NCBI GenBank assembly: GCA_031414805.1
Contig: JANOQJ010000015.1
Coordinates: 124,001-188,000 of the forward strand
Length of the DNA stretch: 64,000 nt
From: JAAFIW01 sp031414805
Lineage (GTDB): Bacteria > Pseudomonadota > Gammaproteobacteria > Burkholderiales > Burkholderiaceae_C
Direction: 5' to 3'
Below the pieces are notes generated by a model. The model was not told the origin of the DNA. It searched no databases and was given only the letters and a program-made list of their open reading frames with translations. Positions 23,580 through 30,688 of this stretch are shown piece by piece. Within the stretch, counting starts at the first letter, position 1, and each line of letters begins with the position of its first letter. A program made the translations under genes and the position numbers.

Positions 23580-24383
23580 ATGCCAAACACCATGACACAC
23601 CCCACAGGCCAGGTCACCCTCGTTGGCGCAGGCCCCGGCGACCCGGAGTTGCTCACGCTCAAGGCCATCAAGGCGATTCAGGCGGCCACCGTGCTGCTGG
23701 TGGACGATTTGGTGAGCGACGCGGTGGTGGCATTTGCCAGCCCGCGTGCCCGCATCGTGCATGTGGGCAAGCGCGGGGGCTGCAAAAGCACGCCGCAGGC
23801 TTTTATTCAAAAACTGATGGTGATGGCCGCGCGCGAGGGGGAAAACGTGGTGCGCTTGAAGGGTGGCGACCCGTTTATTTTTGGCCGGGGTGGCGAAGAG
23901 GTGGAGCACTTGCAGGCGGCGGGTGTGCCGGTCAGCGTGGTCAATGGCATCACCTCGGGCCTGGCGGCCGTCACGTCGCTGAACGTGCCGCTGACGCACC
24001 GCGAGCATGCGCACGGCGTGGTGTTTGTCACGGGGCACGCCAAGCCGGGCGACGACGGTACCGATTGGCAACTGCTCGCCGCTACGGCGCACAGCGCCAA
24101 ACTGACTTTGGTGATTTACATGGGCATCAGCGGTGTGCAGCGCATTCAAAACGAATTGCTGTGCGGCCTGCCCGCCAGCACGCCCGTAGCGCTCATCGAG
24201 CGCGCCAGCCTGCCCGACCAGCGCCACACAGTCACCACGCTAGGCCAGCTACAGGCCACCGTGGTGCACGGAGGCATTCAGAGTCCGGCGGTCATGGTGG
24301 TGGGGGATGTGGTGGGTCGCTTGAGTATTCAAGCGCAAGCTGAATTGATCACGCCATTCAATTCAGCGTCTTCAGCTTGCTGA
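23580..24383 (+). CDS. cobA: Uroporphyrinogen-III C-methyltransferase
   Basis: This 267-aa protein is a full-length SUMT: VTLVGAGPGDPELLTLKA at the N-terminus, HVGKRGG, VVRLKGGDPFIFGRGGEE, GITSGLAAV and TLVIYMGI. It transfers two methyl groups from S-adenosylmethionine to uroporphyrinogen III to give precorrin-2 for siroheme (or cobalamin). No other siroheme gene is adjacent. Its 3' end overlaps the convergent glycine-zipper gene by 26 bp. Confidence 0.92.
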   Translation: MPNTMTHPTGQVTLVGAGPGDPELLTLKAIKAIQAATVLLVDDLVSDAVVAFASPRARIVHVGKRGGCKSTPQAFIQKLMVMAAREGENVVRLKGGDPFIFGRGGEEVEHLQAAGVPVSVVNGITSGLAAVTSLNVPLTHREHAHGVVFVTGHAKPGDDGTDWQLLAATAHSAKLTLVIYMGISGVQRIQNELLCGLPASTPVALIERASLPDQRHTVTTLGQLQATVVHGGIQSPAVMVVGDVVGRLSIQAQAELITPFNSASSAC

Positions 24384-25383
24384 TCATCTGCGTTTCTTCA
24401 CCGGTGGTCCAGCCGCCATCCAATACGTCAATGAGCAGCTGTTTCAGCGCTTTGTTCAGCCGCAGCGCTTCCAGAACGACGCCCTTCATCTGAAACACAC
24501 GTTTCAGGTAAATCACGGCAATATCGTCTGCATCGGTCGAGTAGCTGTTATTCATCTCAATGAATATCGCGTGAACCTTGTCCAGGTTGATACCAAATTC
24601 GTCGTACAGGGCTTTGGCAATACCTGCTTCATCGACAGAAAAGACTGATGTGAAGCGTGGCAGAAAAGTTTTAGCCACTGCATTCTGCGGGCCAGCCAGC
24701 TCAACATAGGCCTGGTCGCTGATGAGCGCGCCGCAAACTCCACCCACAAAGGCGCCCACCGCCACCCCAACAGGGCCAAACCAGATACCGGCTAGCGCGC
24801 CTGCACCCACGCTACCCGCAAAACCACCGCCGATCGTAGAAACCTCACGACCGGTTTGCCACGATTTGTCTTCGGCATTGGCAATGTTGTAGATGGCCAA
24901 GCCAATACCCAGCACAAACAGCGCCCGGCCCGCCGCACCGGCACGCGCAGCAAACGCATTTGCAGAGGGTCGCGCGCGCCCGGCAGATGCCACCACCTCC
25001 ATATAAGCGGCGGTTTGATCGGCGTTAGACAATTGTGAAAACGATTTTCCGTGCAGCTTTTGCGCTGCTTTTTCAAGAATGGCATCAAACGAGACGCCTT
25101 TGGCTTTCAGCTGTTTGGCCATTGCCTTGGCCAGATCGGAAGACTTTGCCCTTTGCTGCTCCATGATCTGGTTGCGCATGCCGTGCGCGGCTTCTGCTGC
25201 GGCCTTGGCCGACATTTCGCCGTTGGCGTGGGCCGCCCTCAAGGATTGAGAAAATTCTTGAGTCAATTGAATATATTGACTGCGAATGGACGAAATATTG
25301 ATGAATCGATAGGCAAAATTAAGCGCGGCCACCTCTGTCTGGCGCAGCGCTTCTTCGAGTTCAGGGTTATTGGGTTTTGTCAC
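24358..25383 (-). CDS. Glycine-zipper membrane protein of unknown function (toxin-like)
   Basis: This 341-aa protein has an N-terminal Ala/Gln-rich helical region (1-150), a hydrophobic helix (about 152-168) and a long glycine zipper GGGFAGSVGAGALAG...GAFVGGVCGALI (185-221). A C-terminal domain with repeated helices (LLIDVLDGGWTTGEETQMISKL) ends it. Glycine-zipper hairpins like this occur in membrane-inserting effectors of contact-dependent or type VI systems, so a pore or effector role is possible. No secretion marker is seen. The start lies within the end of the gene before it (17-bp overlap), so the pair is co-translated. Confidence 0.45.
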   Translation of the reverse strand: MTKPNNPELEEALRQTEVAALNFAYRFINISSIRSQYIQLTQEFSQSLRAAHANGEMSAKAAAEAAHGMRNQIMEQQRAKSSDLAKAMAKQLKAKGVSFDAILEKAAQKLHGKSFSQLSNADQTAAYMEVVASAGRARPSANAFAARAGAAGRALFVLGIGLAIYNIANAEDKSWQTGREVSTIGGGFAGSVGAGALAGIWFGPVGVAVGAFVGGVCGALISDQAYVELAGPQNAVAKTFLPRFTSVFSVDEAGIAKALYDEFGINLDKVHAIFIEMNNSYSTDADDIAVIYLKRVFQMKGVVLEALRLNKALKQLLIDVLDGGWTTGEETQMISKLKTLN

Positions 25384-25825
25384 TGGCGGTCCCTTGTATT
25401 TTTAAGGTTAAGTAATGCTCTTGAAACCATCCGCCCTGATGCCGGGCACCGGGCGGAAGTTTATCGCCCCAGCGCGACGGTGTTGTTCGCAGCGCGAGGG
25501 TCAGCACGTCATCGCTGGCAAATGTAAAGCGCAGGGTGTCGCTCTCATGGCTAATTTCTTTGTAAATACCGGGCGTATAGATGCCGCCATACACCAGGTG
25601 ATCGATGATTTTGTTTTGTCGTAGCAACACAAAATGCAACTGCTCCTCATACGGACAATCTTCATCACACACCAGCACAATATCTCCATTGTTTAATTGG
25701 TATTGCGCCAGCAGTTGCGCCGCATTGATTTTGATACCCGTTTTTTCATCCAGATGCACCAGCTCGATCTCTGGCTCGGGTGCTTCCTGCAACTTGATAC
25801 TTCGGTAGATTTTTATTTTTTCCAT
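25367..25825 (-). CDS. Hypothetical protein, partner of the glycine-zipper protein
   Basis: The 152-aa product starts at ATG 25825 (MEKIKIYRS), preceded by GGAAT; an upstream ATG at 25882 gives an implausible N-terminus. The sequence is mixed beta (KIYRSIKLQ, GDIVLVCDEDCPYEEQ, HFVLLRQNKIIDHLVYGGIYTPGIY) and reads like a small accessory, chaperone or immunity-type domain. It contains a Cys pair (DEDCP only one Cys, so not a zinc site). Its stop overlaps the next gene by 17 bp. Unknown family. Confidence 0.4.
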   Translation of the reverse strand: MEKIKIYRSIKLQEAPEPEIELVHLDEKTGIKINAAQLLAQYQLNNGDIVLVCDEDCPYEEQLHFVLLRQNKIIDHLVYGGIYTPGIYKEISHESDTLRFTFASDDVLTLALRTTPSRWGDKLPPGARHQGGWFQEHYLTLKIQGTASDKTQ

Positions 25826-25965
25826 TGCAAATTCCGTTTCCGAGAGTCCCGGCAAAGACCCGGCAAGATTACCTGCAATCACAACAACTCATGTAACAAG
25901 GTAGATACATCCGGTCGTTGCCGATGCAGCGCTACACTCAAATCAAACCAATTTACCTACAAACC

Positions 25966-27090
25966 ATGCTCGAAAAACTCAACGAACTCACGGAGGGCCA
26001 CGGCCCGCTGCGCCCCGGCCATGGGCTGATCACCGGCATCATTGCTTTGAGTCTGGCCATCTTGTGCTTTCTGGGCGTGTTGGCTTTTCATTTTCCGGAA
26101 TACCTGACCACGCCCCAGCTGCGCAAAAGTTACGACGTGGCGGTGATTCGCCAGGTGATGCTGGCAGCCTTGGCGATTGCGGGTGGACTGTCGCTGGTCA
26201 ATATTATTTTTAACCGGGCACGCTGGCTGTCAGGCTTTGCGTTTTTGCTCGTGGCCGCCACCGCGCTGTTGGGTGGCCACAAGGTGCCAGTGGCCGACTT
26301 TGCCGACAACACGCCCTACATCGGGCTGGACTGGTTCATTCTGGATTTGCTGGGCTCCTCCTTGCTGTTTATCTTTATTGAAAAGCTGTTTGCCCTGCGC
26401 AAAGACCAGCCAGTGTTTCGCGCCGAGTGGCAGACCGACTTTCACCACTTCATCGTCAACCACATGCTGGTGGGTTTTGTGCTGCTGGCGGCCAATCTGG
26501 CGGTGCACAAGTTTTTTGGCTGGGCGGGTACCGACGGCGTGCGTGGTTGGGTGCAAAGCATGCCCTTCTGGGCTGGGCTGTTGCTGATTATTCTGGTGGC
26601 CGACCTGGTGCAGTACTGGACGCACCGCGCCTACCACGAGGTGCCCGTTTTGTGGCGGCTGCATGCGGTGCACCACAGCAGCAAAAGCATGGACTGGCTG
26701 GCCGGCTCGCGCCAGCACATCGTGGAGCTGCTGATCACCCGCACCCTGGTTTTAGCGCCGATCTATGTGCTGGGCTTTTCCAAAGACGTGATTGACGCCT
26801 ACATCGTGGTGGTGGGCTTTCAGGCGGTGTTTAACCATGCGAATGTGAGCGTGCGGCTGGGGCCGCTGCGCTACCTGATCGTCACGCCGAACTTTCACCA
26901 CTGGCACCACAGCCAGGACGGCGAGGCGCTCGATAAAAACTACGCCGCGCACTACGCGTTTTTGGACTATTTATTTGGCACCGCCGTGAAAAGCACCAAG
27001 CTGTGGCCCCAGCAGTACGGCGTGCTGGGCGACTACGTGCCCAACGGGTTCATTAAGCAGTTCAAGTTTCCGTTTACGTGGAAGGGTTGA
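25966..27090 (+). CDS. Fatty acid hydroxylase / sterol desaturase family protein
   Basis: This 374-aa integral membrane protein has four or more hydrophobic segments in the first half. The diiron histidine boxes in order are HRAYH (HX3H), HAVHH (HX2HH), HIVELLITR region, NHAN, and HHWHH. The family inserts O2 into C-H bonds of lipids with a membrane-bound diiron centre. ATG 25966 (MLEKLNELTEGHG) is chosen over ATG 25924 and TTG 25918 since it begins the conserved part. It is a single gene with divergent and convergent neighbours; the substrate is unknown. Confidence 0.82.
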   Translation: MLEKLNELTEGHGPLRPGHGLITGIIALSLAILCFLGVLAFHFPEYLTTPQLRKSYDVAVIRQVMLAALAIAGGLSLVNIIFNRARWLSGFAFLLVAATALLGGHKVPVADFADNTPYIGLDWFILDLLGSSLLFIFIEKLFALRKDQPVFRAEWQTDFHHFIVNHMLVGFVLLAANLAVHKFFGWAGTDGVRGWVQSMPFWAGLLLIILVADLVQYWTHRAYHEVPVLWRLHAVHHSSKSMDWLAGSRQHIVELLITRTLVLAPIYVLGFSKDVIDAYIVVVGFQAVFNHANVSVRLGPLRYLIVTPNFHHWHHSQDGEALDKNYAAHYAFLDYLFGTAVKSTKLWPQQYGVLGDYVPNGFIKQFKFPFTWKG

Positions 27091-27123
27091 GGTGGTGTGT
27101 CCTGATCGGGAGGCGCGCTTCAG

Positions 27124-27224
27124 CCCGTCATTCCCGCGCAGGCGGGAATCCAGGTGCGGGGACGATGCCGGCGGCAAGTTTGGTAAATCGCACAGGTGGA
27201 TTCCCGCCGGCGCGGGAATGACGG
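27124..27224. repeat. Head-to-head pair of GTCATTCCCGC palindromes
   Basis: GTCATTCCCGCGCAGGCGGG + AATCCAGG (27127-27153) and TGGATTCCCGCCGGCGCGGG + AATGACGG (27197-27224) face each other around 43 bp, a BIME-like arrangement. The same arrangement is at 57064-57160. Confidence 0.85.
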
Positions 27225-27242
27225 ATATATAGGTGTTTTGTG

Positions 27243-27291
27243 CCGACAGCCCTTATAGATACTGCTCAAGCAGCTATTAAATATATAGCAA
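27243..27291 (-). repeat. THR element copy 8
   Basis: Complete copy between the hydroxylase gene and the DUF2805 gene stop. The first stem GCTAT-ATATTTA-ATAGC is perfect. Confidence 0.85.
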
Positions 27292-27292
27292 C

Positions 27293-27577
27293 TCAACGCG
27301 GTATCCGGTGATTGGCTCCCTGCCGGTTCACGTCGTTCATCTCGGGCGGACGTAACGCGGCATGCTTGGTCACCCTTCCGGCCATGCGTTTGCGCCACAT
27401 GCGAAAAGAGCTGGGTTTCATGTGCTGGCGCATCAGGTCAATCACGGCTGATTCGTTCAGGCCAAACTGGGCAGCGATGGCTTCGAATGGTGTTCGATCT
27501 TCCCAGGCCATTTCGATGATGCGGGAGATGTCGGAGCTATCCAGTGCTGCGGCGTCTGGCCTGGTGGGGGTTTTCAT
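27293..27577 (-). CDS. DUF2805 / TIGR03643 family protein
   Basis: A 94-aa basic protein with an acidic helix followed by a helix-turn-helix-like core (SDISRIIEMAWEDRTPFEAIAAQFGLNESAVIDLMRQHMKPSSFRMWRKRMAGR), the signature of TIGR03643. Function is unknown; a DNA-binding role is plausible from the helix-turn-helix. It starts 23 bp from the divergent flavoprotein gene. Its 3' end abuts THR copy 8. Confidence 0.8.
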   Translation of the reverse strand: MKTPTRPDAAALDSSDISRIIEMAWEDRTPFEAIAAQFGLNESAVIDLMRQHMKPSSFRMWRKRMAGRVTKHAALRPPEMNDVNRQGANHRIPR

Positions 27578-27600
27578 GTGGGCAAGGATAAGCTCGCCGC

Positions 27601-28851
27601 ATGCATCAATTTGACGTAGCCATCATTGGCGCCGGGGCTGCCGGTTTGTTTTGTGCGGGCGTGGCGGCGCAGCGGGGCCTGAAAGTGGTATTGATTGACC
27701 ACAGCGAGAAGGTGGCCGAAAAAATCCGCATCTCGGGCGGCGGGCGCTGCAATTTCACCAACCGCGAGATCGACCCGTCGGCCCCGCACAAGCACTTTCT
27801 GGGCAACAACCCACAGTTTTGCCGCTCAGCCCTGTCGCGCTACACCGCGCAAGACTTCATTGCGCTCCTGCAAAAGCATGGCGTGGCATTTCACGAAAAG
27901 CACAAGGGCCAGTTGTTTGCCGATAACTCGGCGCAAGACATCATCGACCTGCTGCTGCGCGAATGCGACGCGGGGGCCCTGGGTGGCAGCGTGACGCGCT
28001 GGCAACCTTGCAGCATCAAAAATATAAGGTTTTCTGCCACCAGCCCTTATAAAGACTGCTCAAGCAGCTATGAATTAGATAGCGACAATGGCTTGATTCA
28101 AACCCCCAGCGTGGTCATTGCCACTGGCGGTTTGTCGATTCCCAAGATCGGTGCCACAGATTTTGGCTACCGCATTGCCCGCCAGTTTGGCTTGCGGCTG
28201 GTGGACACGCGCCCTGCCCTGGTGCCACTAACATTTGACGGCGACGCCTGGGCACCGTATGCACAACTGTCCGGTCTGGCCTTGCCGGTGCAGATTGAAG
28301 TGGGCGAAAAGAAAACCCGCATGGCCTTCAACGAAGACCTGCTGTTCACCCACCGCGGCCTGTCGGGCCCAGCCGTGCTGCAAATCTCCAGCTACTGGCA
28401 ACCCGGCGCGCCCATCCGCCTGAACCTGGCGCCCGATGCCGACCTGCCCGCCGCCCTGGCCCGCGCCAAAGCCACCTCCCGCAAGCTGCTGGCCAATGAA
28501 CTGGCCACCCTGGTGCCCAGCCGCCTGGCCGACGCCTGGGTACAGCAAGACCCCGCTTGGCAGCGCCCGGTGGCCGAGGCCAGCGACAAAGCCCTGGCCA
28601 CCTTGTCGGAGCGCTTGAGCCGCTGGAGTCTGGTGCCCAGTGGCACCGAAGGCTACAAAAAAGCCGAAGTGACCGCAGGCGGCGTGGACACGCGCGATCT
28701 GTCGCAGCAAACGATGGAAAGCAAGCAACCCGGCCTGTACTTCATTGGCGAGGTGGTAGATGTGACGGGCTGGCTGGGTGGCTACAACTTTCAGTGGGCC
28801 TGGGCGAGCGGGTATGCCTGTGCGATGGGGTTGGAAAAGCGGGTGGATTAG
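27601..28851 (+). CDS. HI0933/YhiN-family FAD-dependent oxidoreductase
   Basis: This 416-aa flavoprotein has the Rossmann start DVAIIGAGAAGLFCAG, the family motif ISGGGRCNFTN, VVIATGGLSIPKIGATDFGYRIA, and the C-terminal AEVTAGGVDTRDLSQQTMESK plus GWLGGYNFQWAWASG. The substrate is unknown for most of the family (some reduce aromatic or bile-acid intermediates). Residues about 144-160 (ATSPYKDCSSSYELD) come from THR copy 9, in a beta strand/loop of the substrate domain. Confidence 0.87.
   Translation: MHQFDVAIIGAGAAGLFCAGVAAQRGLKVVLIDHSEKVAEKIRISGGGRCNFTNREIDPSAPHKHFLGNNPQFCRSALSRYTAQDFIALLQKHGVAFHEKHKGQLFADNSAQDIIDLLLRECDAGALGGSVTRWQPCSIKNIRFSATSPYKDCSSSYELDSDNGLIQTPSVVIATGGLSIPKIGATDFGYRIARQFGLRLVDTRPALVPLTFDGDAWAPYAQLSGLALPVQIEVGEKKTRMAFNEDLLFTHRGLSGPAVLQISSYWQPGAPIRLNLAPDADLPAALARAKATSRKLLANELATLVPSRLADAWVQQDPAWQRPVAEASDKALATLSERLSRWSLVPSGTEGYKKAEVTAGGVDTRDLSQQTMESKQPGLYFIGEVVDVTGWLGGYNFQWAWASGYACAMGLEKRVD
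28031..28082 (-). repeat. THR element copy 9, inside the flavoprotein gene
   Basis: In-frame copy read in a third frame as TSPYKDCSSSYELDS. All three stems are recognisable. Confidence 0.85.
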
Positions 28852-29022
28852 CGCAAAGCCGCTAACGGCACCATTCCAGTGCGCAAGCGCTACGCAGAAA
28901 TAGTTACGTCCAGTGGTTTACCTGCCACGCGGTATCGGGTAAGGTTACGTTCGCACACAGGGGGTTCCCTGGGCAACTCACCTGTATTTGTCTTTATCTA
29001 CGTTCATTTGAAAGGGAATTTC

Positions 29023-29616
29023 ATGAAAGCATTTTTTAGCAAGGCCGCAGCAGCCTTGGTGGTTTGTTCTGTGGCGCTATTGGCCGCTTGCGGTGGCGGC
29101 GATAGTGCGCCAGCGGTGACCACCAGCACGGTGGCATCGGCCAACCTGAGCACGCCGATCACGGCTGCCAACGCGACCGCTTTGAGCAATGTGACCCAGA
29201 CCTTTGCTACAGGCATTCCAGAGTTCGGCACCACCGGCCCCACCACCCTGGTGTTCACCAGCACGGGCACCGGCACCGCGACATCAACTGACTTTAGCGT
29301 TTCGTCGGGCGGTGGGGTTGCCACAGGCAAAGTCACTTTTGGTTCCTGCATTTTCAACATCGCTACCTCGACGATTCCGGGCTTGCTGGCACCTCCAGCC
29401 CGCATCATCACCATCCAAAACTGCACCGTCAATGTGCCCACCAGCGCGGGCGTAGCGGGCGTGACAACGAACCGTACCGTCACCTTCACCCTGGGCCAGT
29501 TGACCGGTACCGGCTCAACCGTACCCGTCGTGATCAACGCCAACGGCGTTGTGACCATTGGCGGCTTCACGGTGGGCACTGTTGCAGTCACTGTGACGAC
29601 GGGTGCAGGCGGCTAA
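29023..29616 (+). CDS. Secreted lipoprotein, Thr/Val-rich
   Basis: The 197-aa product starts at ATG 29023, preceded by AAAGGG. It has a lipoprotein signal ending LLAACGGG (lipidated Cys near residue 23). The remainder is low-complexity Thr/Val/Gly beta sequence with two Cys (GSCIFN, QNCTVN) that could form a disulfide. The earlier in-frame start region (28879) has no signal. No known domain. A strong terminator follows at 29641. Confidence 0.7.
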   Translation: MKAFFSKAAAALVVCSVALLAACGGGDSAPAVTTSTVASANLSTPITAANATALSNVTQTFATGIPEFGTTGPTTLVFTSTGTGTATSTDFSVSSGGGVATGKVTFGSCIFNIATSTIPGLLAPPARIITIQNCTVNVPTSAGVAGVTTNRTVTFTLGQLTGTGSTVPVVINANGVVTIGGFTVGTVAVTVTTGAGG

Positions 29617-29640
29617 TCAACTGACGCGGCTCCATCAAAA

Positions 29641-29670
29641 AAGCCCCGTTGCATGCAACGGGGCTTTTTT
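29641..29670. terminator. Intrinsic terminator after the lipoprotein gene
   Basis: A perfect palindrome GCCCCGTTGCATGCAACGGG(GC) (29643-29664) with A-tract before and T6 after. It also serves the convergent Anbu gene. Confidence 0.9.
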
Positions 29671-29704
29671 GTTTTTTGGCACGCGGGCAGGACCTGACCG
29701 ATCG

Positions 29705-30532
29705 CTAAATCAACCGTTCCCCCGGTGTGCCAATTTTCTTCAGCGGCTGGTGACGTTGCGCACTCACCATCAGCGGCACCTGCGTCTGTTCGCCGCTCCA
29801 CATCGGGTCTTCAATGCTGTCAAACACCTCGCGCAGCTTGACGCCCCAGTTGGCACGCAACATGCGCATGTAGGGGTTTTGCTCGTCGATGCAGACCACT
29901 TTGTCGGTGTGAAAGGTGCCTTCTTCGTACACCACCAAATCGAGTGGCAGGCCCACGGACAGGTTTGATTTGAGCGTGGAGTCCATCGACACCAGCGCAC
30001 ATTTGGCCGCTTCGTTCAGCGGTATGTCGGGGGTCAGCACGCGATCCAGCACCGGTTTGCCGTATTTGGATTCGCCAACCTGGAAATACGGCGTCTCCGA
30101 GGTGGCTTCGATGAAATTGCCTGCGGAATACATCTGGAACAGGCGCATACCTTCGCCGGCGATTTGCCCGCCGAAGATCAGCGACACGTTGAAATCGACG
30201 CCCGATTGCTTGAGCGAGGCGGCATCGCGCTCATGCACATGGCGCACGGCAGAGCCCAGCACGCGGGTGGCGTCGAACATGCTTTTAGCGTTCCAGATGG
30301 TGATGGGCTCGCTGTTGTCAAACTCCTTGAGTTGCTCCACCTGCAGCAGCTCGCGCACCGACTGGGAAATTGACAGGTTGCCCGCCGACAGCAGCACCAT
30401 GAAGCGGTCGCCGGGCTTTTCGTAGACGATCATTTTGCGAAACGTGCTGATCTGGTCCAGCCCGGCGTTGGTGCGCGAATCGGAGAGAAAAACGAGGCCG
30501 GCGTTGAGTTTGATGGCGACGCAGTAAGTCAT
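29705..30532 (-). CDS. Anbu (ancestral beta-subunit) proteasome-like peptidase
   Basis: This 275-aa protein begins MTYCVAIKLNAGLVFLSDSRTNAG, with Thr2 as the likely N-terminal nucleophile after Met removal, and ISTFRKM supplying the Lys. The sequence matches COG3484 predicted proteasome-type peptidases (Anbu). ATG 30532 is chosen; upstream in-frame codons to 30685 are only the translated hairpin repeat. Usual Anbu partners (alpha-E, transglutaminase, ATP-grasp) are absent here. It may degrade proteins or peptides under stress. It sits head-to-tail with mutS, separated by the hairpin element. Confidence 0.85.
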   Translation of the reverse strand: MTYCVAIKLNAGLVFLSDSRTNAGLDQISTFRKMIVYEKPGDRFMVLLSAGNLSISQSVRELLQVEQLKEFDNSEPITIWNAKSMFDATRVLGSAVRHVHERDAASLKQSGVDFNVSLIFGGQIAGEGMRLFQMYSAGNFIEATSETPYFQVGESKYGKPVLDRVLTPDIPLNEAAKCALVSMDSTLKSNLSVGLPLDLVVYEEGTFHTDKVVCIDEQNPYMRMLRANWGVKLREVFDSIEDPMWSGEQTQVPLMVSAQRHQPLKKIGTPGERLI

Positions 30533-30572
30533 GGTTTTGTGTCTTTGTTCGGGGCTTGAGAGGGGTGCTTTA

Positions 30573-30687
30573 TTGAACGCAAAGGGCGCAAAGGTTACGC
30601 AAAGAACGCAAAAGGAAAAGCCAGAAAGATGTTTTTGGATTTCCTTTTGCGCACTTTGCGTAGTTTTTGCGTCCTTTGCGTTCAAAA
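30573..30687. repeat. Long hairpin element, ACGCAAAGG type
   Basis: TTGAACGCAAAGGGCGCAAA at one end pairs with the reverse complement at the other (TTGAACGCAAAGGACGCAAA), with ACGCAAAG heptads inside. It is homologous in design to 12527-12648 (G replaced by A). It lies between mutS and the Anbu start. Confidence 0.88.
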
Positions 30688-30688
30688 A

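Noticed and set aside
27120..27230. A CRISPR-like pair of repeats
   Set aside because: Only two inverted units with a 43-bp gap; it is a BIME-like palindrome pair, not direct repeats with spacers.
30533..30685. An N-terminal extension of the Anbu peptidase starting MNAKDAKTTQ
   Set aside because: It is the translated ACGCAAAGG hairpin; the true start MTYCV places the catalytic Thr at position 2.
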